Source of the DNA: Agrococcus sp. ProA11
Lineage (GTDB): Bacteria; Actinomycetota; Actinomycetes; Actinomycetales; Microbacteriaceae
Assembly: GCF_039880525.1 (NCBI RefSeq)
Contig: NZ_CP156989.1
Span: forward strand, 2,294,001 to 2,358,000
DNA: 64,000 nt
Direction: 5' to 3'
This document shows, piece by piece, positions 48,755 through 57,914 of this stretch. The position numbers were made by a program, and so were the translations under genes. Every line of letters begins with the position of its first letter. Positions within the stretch are counted from its first letter, which is position 1. A model generated the notes under the pieces. That model was not told the DNA's origin. It worked only from the letters and a program-made list of their open reading frames with translations, and did no database searches.

Positions 48755-48842
48755 CGGTGACGGTGGGATTTGAACCCACGGTAGGGGGTTGCCCTACACG
48801 ACTTTTCGAGAGTCGCACCTTCGGCCGCTCGGACACGTCACC
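48755..48842 (-). tRNA. tRNA-Ser (anticodon CGA)
   Basis: On the minus strand an 88-nt sequence folds into a tRNA with acceptor stem GGTGACG/CGTCACC, discriminator G, the long variable arm expected for serine tRNA (GTAGGGCAACCCCCTAC) and T loop GTTCAAATC. The anticodon loop CTCGAAA gives CGA (48806-48808), reading UCG. CCA is not encoded. Confidence 0.96.
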
Positions 48843-48876
48843 AAGGGGAGAGCGTACACGAGGCTCGGGCCATGGC

Positions 48877-49398
48877 TCAAACCGGCTGCACGCCCAGCTG
48901 CCGGATCATCCGCTGCTCCACCAGGCCCTCGTGCGTCTTCTCGCCGCCGTCGGCATGCCAGCCGTGCGCCTCGTAGAAGTGCTCCGCGCGCTCGTTGCCG
49001 AGCAGCAGCCAGAGGTAGGCGGTCGTGTGGCCGTCGCCGATCAGCCGACGCTCCAGCTCGGAGAGCATCGCCTGCCCCACGCCGCGCGACCACCGCGAGG
49101 AGTGCGCGTAGATCGCGTAGACCTCGCCGGTCGCGGGCGCATCCGCATCCCGCGCGGGCCCGCACATGGCCCAGCCGACCACCTCGCCGTCGGCGACGGC
49201 GACCAGGTCGTGGCACCGCGGATCGGCGTGCATGTCGTCCCAGTGCTCCATGCGGCGCGCGGTCTCGCGCTCGACATCCATGCGGTCGAGGATGTCCTGC
49301 GGCACCAGCCCGCCGTAGGCGGCGCGCCAGGTCTCCACACGCACCCTCGCGATGCCGGCGACGTCGTCGACCGTGGCGTCTCGGATGTTCGCGGTCAT
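48877..49398 (-). CDS. GNAT-family N-acetyltransferase
   Basis: This is a 173-residue acetyltransferase. The acetyl-CoA binding motif A reads VYAIYAHSSRWSRGVGQAMLSEL (here R-x-x-G-V-G-Q), followed by AYLWLLLGNERAEHFYEAHGW typical of motif B. The substrate is not evident. The ATG at 49398 (MTANIRDATVDDVAGIARV) has GGGAGAG upstream. It is separate from the tRNA gene next to it. Confidence 0.9.
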   Translation of the reverse strand: MTANIRDATVDDVAGIARVRVETWRAAYGGLVPQDILDRMDVERETARRMEHWDDMHADPRCHDLVAVADGEVVGWAMCGPARDADAPATGEVYAIYAHSSRWSRGVGQAMLSELERRLIGDGHTTAYLWLLLGNERAEHFYEAHGWHADGGEKTHEGLVEQRMIRQLGVQPV

Positions 49399-49538
49399 GC
49401 GCGCTCTCCCGCCACGGCGCCGCGCACACGGGGGTGCGAGATGTCGGTGCGAACGTTGCGCATGTGGCCACGGTAGCCGATGCCGCAGCACCGCTGACAT
49501 GTGCGGCCGGGCGGCCGCGGCGCGTCAGCGGTCGCCGC

Positions 49539-49544
49539 TAGCCT
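49539..49544 (+). promoter_or_regulatory. -10 box for radA (leaderless or very short leader)
   Basis: TAGCCT ends seven bases before the radA ATG. Confidence 0.45.
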
Positions 49545-49551
49545 CGAAAGC

Positions 49552-50913
49552 ATGGCCAAGGCACCCGCGTTCCGCTGCTCCGAGTGCGGTTGGACGACCC
49601 TGAAATGGGTCGGGCGCTGCGGCGAGTGCCAACGGTGGGGCACGATCGAGGAGGTCGGTGTCTCGACAGCACGGGTGAGCGCCGGTGCCGTGCCGGCCTC
49701 GCGCGCCGCCCGCCCCATCACCGAGCTGCAGGCCACGGATGCGCCGCGCTGGCCGACCGGCATCGCCGAGTTCGACCGGGTGCTCGGCGGCGGCATCGTG
49801 CCGGGCGCCGTGGTGCTCTGCTCGGGCGAGCCAGGGGTCGGCAAATCGACGCTGCTGCTCGCGGTGGCGGCGAAGGCCGCCGCGGCAGGCAGGCGCGTGC
49901 TCTACGTCTCCGGCGAGGAGTCGCTCGGGCAGGTGCGCCTGCGTGCCGAGCGCACCGGCGCCCTGGAGCCGCAGCTCTACCTCGCGAGCGAGACCGATCT
50001 CGCCACGATCCTCGGGCAGGTGCGCGACACCAGGCCCGAGCTCGTGATCGTCGACTCGGTGCAGACCGTCGCGAATGCCGACAACGATGGGCTCGCCGGC
50101 GGGCCCAGCCAGGTGCGCGACGTCGCCTCGGCGCTGACCCGCGCGGCGAAGGCCGCCGACATCCCGCTGCTGCTCGTCGGGCACGTGACGAAGGATGGCT
50201 CGGTCGCCGGCCCGCGCGTGCTGGAGCACCTCGTCGACGTCGTCGCGCACTTCGACGGCGACCGGCAGACGGCGCTGCGCTTCGTGCGCACCTCGAAGAA
50301 CCGCTTCGGGCCGACGGATGAGGTGGGCTGCTTCGAGATGACCGGCGACGGCATCGCCGAGGTGCCGGACCCGTCCGGGCTGTTCCTCTCGCGCTCGGCG
50401 ACGCCGCTCGCCGGCACCTGCGTGACCGTCGCGCTCGAGGGCCGTCGTGCGCTGCCGGTGGAGGTGCAGGCGCTCGTCGTCGCAGCATCCACCCCGCAGC
50501 CGCGGCGTGTGGTGAACGGCGTCGACGCCTCGCGCGTGGCGATGGTGCTGGCGGTGCTCGAGCGTCACGCCGGGCTGCACCTGGGTGCGAAGGACGTCTA
50601 CGTCTCGACCGTCGGCGGCATCAAGCTCACCGAACCCGGCGCCGACCTCGCCATCGCGCTCGCCATCGCGAGCGCCGACAAGAACGTGGCGCTGCCCGGC
50701 AGGCTGGCGGCCATCGGGGAGATCTCGCTCGCGGGCGAGATCCGGGCCGCCTCGGCGGCAGCCCGCCGCGTCACGGAGGCTCGGCGCCTCGGCTACGCGC
50801 GCGTGATCGACGAGACGGTGGCGCTCGTGCGCAACGCCATCCCGGAGGCGATCAGCCAGGGCCGCCGTGAGTCCGCGCCGGGCCCGAGGCCCGTGGCGGT
50901 CCCCGACTTCTGA
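49552..50913 (+). CDS. radA: DNA repair protein RadA
   Basis: RadA (Sms) is a RecA-related ATPase that drives branch migration in recombination repair. The 453-residue protein has the N-terminal zinc finger CSECGWTTLKWVGRCGEC, Walker A GEPGVGKSTLLL, Walker B LVIVDSVQTV, the hallmark KNRFGPTDEVG, and a C-terminal Lon-like domain (LPVEVQALVV, VSTVGGIKLTEPGADLAIAL). All are intact. The ATG at 49552 begins MAKAPAFRCSEC. It converges with the gene at 50930. Confidence 0.97.
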   Translation: MAKAPAFRCSECGWTTLKWVGRCGECQRWGTIEEVGVSTARVSAGAVPASRAARPITELQATDAPRWPTGIAEFDRVLGGGIVPGAVVLCSGEPGVGKSTLLLAVAAKAAAAGRRVLYVSGEESLGQVRLRAERTGALEPQLYLASETDLATILGQVRDTRPELVIVDSVQTVANADNDGLAGGPSQVRDVASALTRAAKAADIPLLLVGHVTKDGSVAGPRVLEHLVDVVAHFDGDRQTALRFVRTSKNRFGPTDEVGCFEMTGDGIAEVPDPSGLFLSRSATPLAGTCVTVALEGRRALPVEVQALVVAASTPQPRRVVNGVDASRVAMVLAVLERHAGLHLGAKDVYVSTVGGIKLTEPGADLAIALAIASADKNVALPGRLAAIGEISLAGEIRAASAAARRVTEARRLGYARVIDETVALVRNAIPEAISQGRRESAPGPRPVAVPDF

Positions 50914-50929
50914 GCCCGAGCGGCCACGC

Positions 50930-51595
50930 CTACTCGAGGATGAACTGCCGGCTCTCGGTGCTGGCGTAGTCGTCCACGCGCACGCTGAGGTTGTAGGCGG
51001 CACCGCCGGCGGTCACCTGCGGCCGCTCCGCGGTGCAGGTGTCGGACGACGAGCGGGTGCGATCCCATTCGATCGGCACGGTCGACTGCGGCGTGCCGGG
51101 CTCGAGCGCGACGACGTTGTCCTGCACGTCCGCCGCGCAGTCCGACCAGCGGTAGACGAGCTCGTCGCCCGTGCGGATCTCGTACTCCTGGACGCTCGTG
51201 CCGGCGTTCAGCGAGCATGCGGCGTCGCCGGTGTTCTCGATCGTGAACGACAACTGCACCGGCTCACCCTCGGCGTAGGTCGTGCGATCGGTGCCGGGCG
51301 TCAGGCGGATGCTGCCGGCGTCGCAAGGCTCGGTCGAGCCCGCGGTCGGGTCGCCGCCGATCGGCGTGAAGGGCTGGGTGGGCGTCGGGCTCGTCTCCGG
51401 TTCCGGGGTCGCCGACCCGGCGGGTGCGTCGGTGGGCACGGTCGGCGCGGGATCGGTGGGCGCCTGCGTGGTCGCCCAGGGCTTCCACAGCAGCAGCGCG
51501 ACGGCCGCGAGCACGATGATCAGCAGCAGGCCCAGCAGCGTGCGGCGCCTGCGCACGGCGGCGCGGCGCTTGGCCGACGACATCTGCTTGCTCAC
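50930..51595 (-). CDS. Membrane-anchored or secreted protein with Pro/Thr linker
   Basis: The product is 221 residues. A basic N-terminus (KRRAAVRRRR) precedes one hydrophobic helix (TLLGLLLIIVLAAVALLLW), then a Pro/Thr-rich linker (about residues 42-80) and a beta-rich domain of about 130 residues with Cys residues (EPCDAGSIRL, GDAACSL, WSDCAADV, SSDTCTAE) that could form disulfides outside the membrane. Such domains in actinobacteria are often annotated as DUF4232-like, but that match is unproven. It starts with GTG at 51595, six bases after TACCCT. Confidence 0.78.
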   Translation of the reverse strand: MSKQMSSAKRRAAVRRRRTLLGLLLIIVLAAVALLLWKPWATTQAPTDPAPTVPTDAPAGSATPEPETSPTPTQPFTPIGGDPTAGSTEPCDAGSIRLTPGTDRTTYAEGEPVQLSFTIENTGDAACSLNAGTSVQEYEIRTGDELVYRWSDCAADVQDNVVALEPGTPQSTVPIEWDRTRSSSDTCTAERPQVTAGGAAYNLSVRVDDYASTESRQFILE

Positions 51596-51601
51596 TGCAC
51601 C

Positions 51602-51607
51602 AGGGTA
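51602..51607 (-). promoter_or_regulatory. -10 box of a probable leaderless start (gene at 51595)
   Basis: TACCCT on the minus strand ends six bases before the GTG at 51595. Confidence 0.5.
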
Positions 51608-51620
51608 GGCGAGCGCAGGC

Positions 51621-52133
51621 TCACAGGCGCTTGAGCATGCGCGTGTTGCCGAGCGTGTTGGGCTTCACGTGCGCGAGATCCAGGAACTCGGCCACGCCGC
51701 CGTCCTGCGAGCGCAGCAGCTCGCCGAAGACCTCGGGCTCCACCACCTGCTCGGCGACCTCCTCGAACCCGTTGCGGGTGAAGAAGTCGGTCTCGAAGGT
51801 GAGGCAGAAGAGCCGCTCCAGCCCGAGCGTCCGCGCGCGTTCCTCCAGCGCGAAGAGCATCGCGTGCCCGACGCCCCTGCCGAGCGCGCCCTCCGCCGCG
51901 GCGATCGTGCGCACCTCGCCCAGGTCCTCCCACATGACGTGCAGCGCGCCGCAGCCCACCAGCTGCCCGTCGCGCTCGGCGACGACGAACTCCTGGACGG
52001 CCTCGAAGAGCGTCACGAGCTCCTTGCCGAGCAGGATCCGTCGTCGCACGTACGGCTCGATGAGCGCCTGCATGCCGCGCACGTCGCTGGTGCGGGCGGG
52101 GCGCACGGTGATCGCTGCTGCGTCGGCACTCAT
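51621..52133 (-). CDS. Amino-acid N-acetyltransferase (N-acetylglutamate synthase type)
   Basis: This 170-residue GNAT protein has the layout of the short actinobacterial N-acetylglutamate synthase, the first enzyme of arginine synthesis: VRPARTSDVRGMQALIEPYV, VAERDGQLVGCGALHVMWEDLGEVRTIA, then GRGVGHAMLFALEERA (acetyl-CoA loop) and LFCLTFETDFFTRNGFEEV. No other arginine genes are near. The start at 52133 (MSADAAAITVRP) gives a normal N-terminus. Confidence 0.88.
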   Translation of the reverse strand: MSADAAAITVRPARTSDVRGMQALIEPYVRRRILLGKELVTLFEAVQEFVVAERDGQLVGCGALHVMWEDLGEVRTIAAAEGALGRGVGHAMLFALEERARTLGLERLFCLTFETDFFTRNGFEEVAEQVVEPEVFGELLRSQDGGVAEFLDLAHVKPNTLGNTRMLKRL

Positions 52134-52173
52134 GGATCACGAGCCTACGCCCCGCGCCGCCGCACGCATGCAG

Positions 52174-52201
52174 AAGGGGCGGAGCCGAAGCCCCGCCCCT
52201 T
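52174..52201 (-). terminator. Terminator after the CWB2 nucleotidase gene
   Basis: Nine-base arms (52174-52182 and 52193-52201) form a GC-rich stem 14 bases after the stop at 52216. Confidence 0.7.
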
Positions 52202-52215
52202 CGCGCGATCGGCTG

Positions 52216-55089
52216 CTAGCAGCCGGTCAGGCGAGCCACCTCCACGCTCAGCGACGGTGCGCCGCCGAGCAGCGTGATCGACGCCGGCGACAGCTCATCG
52301 AGCATGTCCAGCACCGGCTCCGGCACGCAGCCCTGCTGCGTGATGAGCAGCGGTGCCCCCTGCGCGCCCGCGATCGCGCTGCCCGCGAGCGCGTCGGGGA
52401 ACAGCACGCCGGAGGCGAGGTAGGCGCCGGCAGGAGCCGAGTCGAACGCCGAGCCCGTGACGAGCGCGCTCGTCGCGAACCGGTTGACTCCGCCATGACG
52501 GGTGACCACGAAGCCGGCGTCGACGAACTCGCCCGCGTTCGACGACGGCACCGCGTGCGTCGATCCGACGATGCGCACCCGCTCGACGCCCAGGTCGTCG
52601 AGCGCCGCGACGGTGGCCGCGGGGACCTCGTCACGGGTGTCGATCAGCACGAGCGGCCACGAGAGGTGACCCGCGGCGGCGCCAGCGGAGAGCGCGTCCG
52701 GGAATCGCGTGCCGGTGGCGACGTATGCGCCGTCGGCCGACTCGAACGCGTACTCGGCCACGAGCCTGCTGGTCTCGAAGCGGTTCGCGCCGCCCAGTCG
52801 ATCGATCATGTCGACCGAGTCGATGGCAGCGATCGCCGTCTCGACGTCAGCACCGACCGACGGCAGTCCGCCGACGATCACCACGCGCTCGGCACCGAGC
52901 CGCGCGATCTCGTCGAGCACGACCTCCGGGGCCTCGCCCTTGCGCACGAGCAGCAGCGGACCGCCCTCGTGTGCGGCGGCGGGACCGGCGGTCAGCCCGT
53001 CAGCCCAGACCTCACCACTGGCCACGTAGACGACCGGCGCGCCCGAGGGGTAGCCGGACTCGGAGATCGCCACGGCGGTCTCGAAGCGGTTCGCGCCCGC
53101 GATGCGGTCGGTCGGCGAGACGACGTCGACCTCGAACGGGATCTCGGTGCCGTTGTCCGCGTGCAGCACGAACGTCGCCGGAGCGGGCTCGCTGCCCGCG
53201 CCGCCGGGAACGAGCACGTCGAACGTGACCTCTGCCGAGGTCGTCAGCGGCGTGCCGGCTCCGTCGTTGTTGACGACCACGTCGGCCGATCCGAGCACCA
53301 TGCCGTCGGTGTCGCGCACCTCGAGCGTCTCGGACGCCTCGGCGCCGGTGGAGCGGATGCGGTCGATCTGGTCGACCTGGATCGTCACGTCGGTGCCCTC
53401 CACGACGGGAGCGTCGGGCAGGTCGGTCACGTCCACGTGGTTGACCGACCAGTCCGGCCCGATGCCCGGGTTGTCGCCCAGGAACGCGGTGAACGCGTCG
53501 AGGTCGACGAGCCCGGAGTCGCGGCGGTCGGCGCCATCCTGGAAGGTCCAGAAGTTGTCGCCGCCATCGAGCAGGAAGGACGAGCTGGCGACGCGGATCT
53601 CCTCATCCGCTGCCACGGGCTCCCCGTCGATGCGGATGTCGCTGACGCGGTCGTCCATGGCGCGGCTCGGGTCGGAGACGTAGGTGACGTTGTCGCTCAG
53701 GCCCAGCTGCAGGTACGGACGCGAGATGCCGGTGGTGGTGCCATCCGAGTTGCGCTGCCACTGCTGCTCGAGCACCTGGTCGAGCTGTGCGCCCGTGAGC
53801 GTCATGCTGCCCAGGTTGTTGATGAAGGGCAGCACGGCGTTGGCCTCGGCCAGCCGCACGATGCCGTCGGTGTCCTCGCCGACGCCCTCTGCGGCCTCGT
53901 AGAGCAGGCTGTCTCGGAGCCCGCCGGGGTTGACGATGCCGATCTCGGCGCCGCCGCGGGACTCGGGCGCGACCTGGTCGCGGTACATCGTCGCGACGAG
54001 CTCACCCATGGTGGACTCCTCGGCGCGATTGCCGCGATCCTCCAGCGGCACGGTGATGTCGGCGCTGATCGTGCCGACCTGCACGTTGCCGGCCAGGGCC
54101 GCCTCGGCCTCGGCCTCATCGACGATCTCGGCGATCTCGGCGACCCGCGGGTACTCCGCGATGTACGCGGAGCCATCGGTGTTGGGCGTCGCGTGGTTGG
54201 TCGCAGTGAGCGTCGTGATCGCACCGGTCGTGGTGTCGACCTCGAGCACCACCTGGCCGACGTGGCCGGCGTACTCGCCCGACTGCACGAACGGTCGCGT
54301 GGCGCCAGGCGCACCCGGCATGGGCCGCATCTCGGCGTAGGCCTGGTGGGTGTGGCCGTTGAAGACCACATCGACATCGCCGGAGAACTCTGCCTCGTAG
54401 TCGAGGCCGTGGTCGTGCAGCTCGGCGACGACGACGTCGGCCTCGCCGTTGTCCGGGTTCCCGTCGCTCAGCTCCGCAGCGACGCGGTTGATGGTCGCGG
54501 CGACCGGGGCGAACTCCACGCCCACGATGCCGCCGGGCGAGACGAGGGAGGGGGTCTCCTCGGTCACGGCGCCGACGACGCCGACGGTGACGCCGTCGAT
54601 GTCGTAGGTGACGTAGGACGGACCGATGGGGGCACCGTCGAGCGTGACGTTCGCCGACAGGTACGTCCACTCCGCGAGCGGCATGACGCGGTCGGTGAGG
54701 TCGGCGACGCCCTGGTCGAACTCGTGGTTGCCGACCGTCGACGCGTCGAGGCCGAGCGCGTTGAGCACGTCGATCGTCGGCACGTCCTGCTGCGAGCCGG
54801 AGGTGAAGTTGGAGGCACCGATCAGGTCGCCGCCGCCGGTGAGCAGCGAGTTGCCGGGGTGGTCGCTGCGCAGGTCCTCGACGAGGCCCGCGAAGTTGAC
54901 GGTCAGCGGGCCCTGGACGCGGCCGTGGAAGTCGTTGATGTGGAGCAGGTTGATGACGGCGGTGTCGCCGACGGCAGCGGCGGCGTCGTCCGGGCCGGTC
55001 GCGACCGCGGCCTGCGGGGCGACGAGCGCCCCGAGTCCGACGGCGCATGCGGCGCCGAGCGCAACGCTGCGCTTCGAATGCTTCTTCAC
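52216..55089 (-). CDS. Secreted 5'-nucleotidase/metallophosphatase with three CWB2 repeats
   Basis: The 957-residue exported enzyme starts with GTG at 55089 (VKKHSKRSVALGAACAVG; GGAGA upstream) and has a signal peptide with likely cleavage after AVA near residue 30. Residues about 45-300 are a metallophosphatase: LLHINDFHGR, GGGDLIGASN, TVGNHEFDQG, VVFNGHTHQAY. About 330-540 is the 5'-nucleotidase C-terminal domain (SSSFLLDGGDNFWTF). A short beta region follows, then three cell-wall-binding repeats type 2 (about 660-957; RIAGANRFETAV, RLGGANRFETSR, RHGGVNRFATSA). It would sit on the cell envelope and release phosphate from extracellular nucleotides. Starts further upstream lack a signal peptide. 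Confidence 0.93.
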   Translation of the reverse strand: MKKHSKRSVALGAACAVGLGALVAPQAAVATGPDDAAAAVGDTAVINLLHINDFHGRVQGPLTVNFAGLVEDLRSDHPGNSLLTGGGDLIGASNFTSGSQQDVPTIDVLNALGLDASTVGNHEFDQGVADLTDRVMPLAEWTYLSANVTLDGAPIGPSYVTYDIDGVTVGVVGAVTEETPSLVSPGGIVGVEFAPVAATINRVAAELSDGNPDNGEADVVVAELHDHGLDYEAEFSGDVDVVFNGHTHQAYAEMRPMPGAPGATRPFVQSGEYAGHVGQVVLEVDTTTGAITTLTATNHATPNTDGSAYIAEYPRVAEIAEIVDEAEAEAALAGNVQVGTISADITVPLEDRGNRAEESTMGELVATMYRDQVAPESRGGAEIGIVNPGGLRDSLLYEAAEGVGEDTDGIVRLAEANAVLPFINNLGSMTLTGAQLDQVLEQQWQRNSDGTTTGISRPYLQLGLSDNVTYVSDPSRAMDDRVSDIRIDGEPVAADEEIRVASSSFLLDGGDNFWTFQDGADRRDSGLVDLDAFTAFLGDNPGIGPDWSVNHVDVTDLPDAPVVEGTDVTIQVDQIDRIRSTGAEASETLEVRDTDGMVLGSADVVVNNDGAGTPLTTSAEVTFDVLVPGGAGSEPAPATFVLHADNGTEIPFEVDVVSPTDRIAGANRFETAVAISESGYPSGAPVVYVASGEVWADGLTAGPAAAHEGGPLLLVRKGEAPEVVLDEIARLGAERVVIVGGLPSVGADVETAIAAIDSVDMIDRLGGANRFETSRLVAEYAFESADGAYVATGTRFPDALSAGAAAGHLSWPLVLIDTRDEVPAATVAALDDLGVERVRIVGSTHAVPSSNAGEFVDAGFVVTRHGGVNRFATSALVTGSAFDSAPAGAYLASGVLFPDALAGSAIAGAQGAPLLITQQGCVPEPVLDMLDELSPASITLLGGAPSLSVEVARLTGC

Positions 55090-55220
55090 GTGAGTCTCCG
55101 ATGCATGGGATGTGAGTTGGGCGCCGAGGCGCAGTGCCCCGAGCCTATGCAGTTCCCCACTACTGAGGAAGTCCCAATCCGCTCCGGAAGGTGAACAGCG
55201 GGTGAGCACTCGTCGATGAC

Positions 55221-55256
55221 GCGAAACAGGGGCCCCTCGCGGGGCCCCTGTTTCGC
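55221..55256 (-). terminator. Terminator after clpC
   Basis: A perfect 16-bp stem (55221-55236 with 55241-55256) with a four-base loop lies 26 bases after the clpC stop. The outer stem is GCGAAACAG/CTGTTTCGC. Confidence 0.85.
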
Positions 55257-55282
55257 TCGCGGCGATCGCTCGCCGTGCCGAC

Positions 55283-57763
55283 TCAGGCGTCGACGGGCTC
55301 GAGCTCCGGCTCGTGCGGCTCCGGGCTCGTGTGGGTGAAGACGAAATCGCCGTCCGCGAAGTCCACGGTGACGTGCTCCCCCGCGCCCAGCTCGCCGTGC
55401 AGGATCTTCTCGCTCAGCACATCCTCGATCTCGTGCTGCACCGCGCGGCGCAGCGGCCTCGCACCGAGCGCCGGATCGTGGCCGATCTCGATGAGGCGCT
55501 GCTTGGCAGCCGGCGCCAGCTCGATCGTCATGTCGCGGTCGAGCAGACGCTCGGCCAGCCGCGCGATGAACAGGTCGACGATCTGCAGCAGCTCGCTGGG
55601 CGAGAGCTGCGGGAAGACGATCATCTCGTCGACGCGGTTGAGGAACTCGGGCTTGAAGTTCTTCTTGAGCTCCTCGCGCACCTTGCCGCGCATCCGGTCG
55701 TAGTCGTTCTCCGAGTCGCCCTCGAGCACGAACCCGACGGGGCCACCGGAGATGTCCTTGGTGCCGAGGTTCGTGGTCATGATGATGACGGTGTTCTTGA
55801 AGTCGACCACGCGGCCCTGACCATCGGTCAGGCGACCCTCTTCGAGGATCTGCAGCAGCGAGTTGAAGATGTCGACGTGCGCCTTCTCGATCTCGTCGAA
55901 GAGCACGACCGAGAACGGCTTGCGACGCACCTTCTCGGTGAGCTGGCCGCCCTCCTCGAAGCCGACGAACCCGGGAGGGGCGCCGAAGAGCCGCGAGACG
56001 GTGTGCTTCTCGCTGTACTCCGACATGTCGAGCGAGATCAGCGCATCCTCGTCGTCGAAGAGGAACTCCGCGAGCGCCTTCGCGAGCTCGGTCTTGCCGA
56101 CGCCCGTGGGCCCGGCGAAGATGAACGAGCCCGAGGGGCGTCGCGGGTCCTTCAGGCCGGCACGCTGGCGGCGGATGGTCTTCGCCAGCACACTGACGGC
56201 CTCCTCCTGGCCGATGACGCGCTGGTGCAGCGCCTTCTCCATGAAGACGAGTCGAGCCGACTCCTCCTCGGTGAGCTTGAACACCGGGATGCCGGTCGCG
56301 TTCGCGAGCACCTCGGCGATGACGCCCTCATCGAGCACACCCGTGGGGCCGCCGTTGCCGCTGCGCCACTTCTTCTCGAGGCGCAGCCGCTCGCCGAGCA
56401 GCTCCTTCTCCTCGTCGCGCAGCCGTGCAGCAGCCTCGAAGTCCTGGCCCTCGATGGCGCCCTCCTTGCGGGTGCGCACGTCGGCGATCCGCTCGTCGAA
56501 CTCGCGCAGCTCCGGCGGGGCCGACAGGATCGACAGCCGCAGGCGAGCGCCGCCCTCGTCGATCAGGTCGATCGCCTTGTCCGGCAGGAAGCGGTCCTGC
56601 ACGTAGCGGTCGGCGAGGTTCGCCGCCGCGACGAGCGCGCCGTCGGTGATGGTGATCTTGTGGTGCGACTCGTAGCGATCGCGCAGCCCCTTGAGGATGT
56701 TGATCGTGTGCGCGACCGACGGCTCGTTGACCTGGATCGGCTGGAACCGGCGCTCGAGCGCGGCGTCCTTCTCGAAGTGCTTGCGGTACTCGTCGAGCGT
56801 CGTGGCGCCGATCGTCTGCAGCTCACCGCGGGCGAGCAGCGGCTTCAGGATGTTGGCAGCGTCGATCGCTCCCTCGGCGGCGCCGGCACCGACGAGCGTG
56901 TGGATCTCGTCGATGAAGGTGATGATGTCGCCGCGGGTGCGGATCTCCTTCGTCACCTTCTTGAGGCGCTCCTCGAAGTCGCCGCGGTAGCGGCTGCCGG
57001 CGATCAGGGAGCCCAGGTCGAGCGTGTAGACCTGCTTGTCCTTGAGCGTCTCTGGCACCTCACCCTTGATGATCGCCTGCGCCAGTCCCTCGACGACGGC
57101 GGTCTTGCCGACGCCGGGCTCACCGATCAGCACCGGGTTGTTCTTGGAGCGGCGAGACAGGATCTGCATGACCCGCTCGATTTCCTTCTCGCGCCCGATC
57201 ACCGGGTCGAGCTTGGCGTCCCTGGCGGCCTGCGTGAGGTTGCGGCCGAACTGGTCGAGGATCTGCGACCCCTTGGCGTCCGACTGCGCGGCCTGGTCGC
57301 CGCCCACGGTCGTCGACTCCTTGCCCTGGTAGCCGGCCAGGAGCTGGTTGACGGTCTGGCGCACGCGGTTGAGGTCGGCGCCGAGCTTCACGAGCACCTG
57401 GGCTGCGACACCCTCGCCCTCGCGGATCAGCCCGAGCAGCACGTGCTCGGTGCCGATGTAGTTGTGGCCGAGCTGCAGCGCCTCGCGCAGGCTCAGCTCG
57501 AGCACCTTCTTGGCGCGCGGCGTGAACGGGATGTGTCCCGACGTCTGCTGGCTGCCTGTGCCGATCATGTCCTGCACCTGCGCGCGCACGGCATCGAGCG
57601 AGATGCCCAGCTGCTCCAGTGCCTTCGCGGCGACACCGTCGCCCTCATGGATGAGGCCGAGCAGGATGTGCTCCGTGCCGATGTAGTTGTGGTTGAGCAG
57701 CTTCGCCTCTTCCTGGGCGAGCACCACGACCCGGCGAGCGCGGTCAGTGAATCTCTCGAACAT
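55283..57763 (-). CDS. clpC: Clp protease ATPase subunit ClpC
   Basis: This 826-residue HSP100 unfoldase feeds substrates to ClpP. Domains in order: two Clp N repeats ([20 protein letters not shown] and a second [21 protein letters not shown]), AAA D1 (Walker [14 protein letters not shown]), a UVR-like middle domain ([22 protein letters not shown]), and AAA D2 ([21 protein letters not shown]) with a C-terminal D2-small domain. The ATG at 57763 has GGGAGG upstream. A ClgR-type operator lies 60 nt upstream. The ClpP genes are not in this window. Confidence 0.97.
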   Translation of the reverse strand: MFERFTDRARRVVVLAQEEAKLLNHNYIGTEHILLGLIHEGDGVAAKALEQLGISLDAVRAQVQDMIGTGSQQTSGHIPFTPRAKKVLELSLREALQLGHNYIGTEHVLLGLIREGEGVAAQVLVKLGADLNRVRQTVNQLLAGYQGKESTTVGGDQAAQSDAKGSQILDQFGRNLTQAARDAKLDPVIGREKEIERVMQILSRRSKNNPVLIGEPGVGKTAVVEGLAQAIIKGEVPETLKDKQVYTLDLGSLIAGSRYRGDFEERLKKVTKEIRTRGDIITFIDEIHTLVGAGAAEGAIDAANILKPLLARGELQTIGATTLDEYRKHFEKDAALERRFQPIQVNEPSVAHTINILKGLRDRYESHHKITITDGALVAAANLADRYVQDRFLPDKAIDLIDEGGARLRLSILSAPPELREFDERIADVRTRKEGAIEGQDFEAAARLRDEEKELLGERLRLEKKWRSGNGGPTGVLDEGVIAEVLANATGIPVFKLTEEESARLVFMEKALHQRVIGQEEAVSVLAKTIRRQRAGLKDPRRPSGSFIFAGPTGVGKTELAKALAEFLFDDEDALISLDMSEYSEKHTVSRLFGAPPGFVGFEEGGQLTEKVRRKPFSVVLFDEIEKAHVDIFNSLLQILEEGRLTDGQGRVVDFKNTVIIMTTNLGTKDISGGPVGFVLEGDSENDYDRMRGKVREELKKNFKPEFLNRVDEMIVFPQLSPSELLQIVDLFIARLAERLLDRDMTIELAPAAKQRLIEIGHDPALGARPLRRAVQHEIEDVLSEKILHGELGAGEHVTVDFADGDFVFTHTSPEPHEPELEPVDA

Positions 57764-57787
57764 CGCTGCCTCCCTTCCTTGATGCCG

Positions 57788-57793
57788 AGCGTA
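57788..57793 (-). promoter_or_regulatory. Possible -10 box for clpC
   Basis: TACGCT on the minus strand would start transcription near 57781, about 18 nt before the ATG. A -35 at normal spacing is not evident, which fits activation by ClgR at 57822. Confidence 0.35.
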
Positions 57794-57821
57794 GCCGCGT
57801 GCCGGGTGGCAACATGCGGCT

Positions 57822-57835
57822 GTTCGCTGTCGGCG
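57822..57835. promoter_or_regulatory. Candidate ClgR operator upstream of clpC
   Basis: GTTCGC-N5-GCG matches the actinobacterial ClgR consensus. ClgR activates clp genes in Streptomyces, Corynebacterium and relatives. It lies about 45-50 bp upstream of the proposed clpC start of transcription. Confidence 0.45.
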
Positions 57836-57914
57836 CGACCGGTGGCGCCTCACTGGTGCCGCTCACGCAACACCAACGTGCGCTCGATACCCTCGACGCG
57901 ACGCGAGGAGCACG

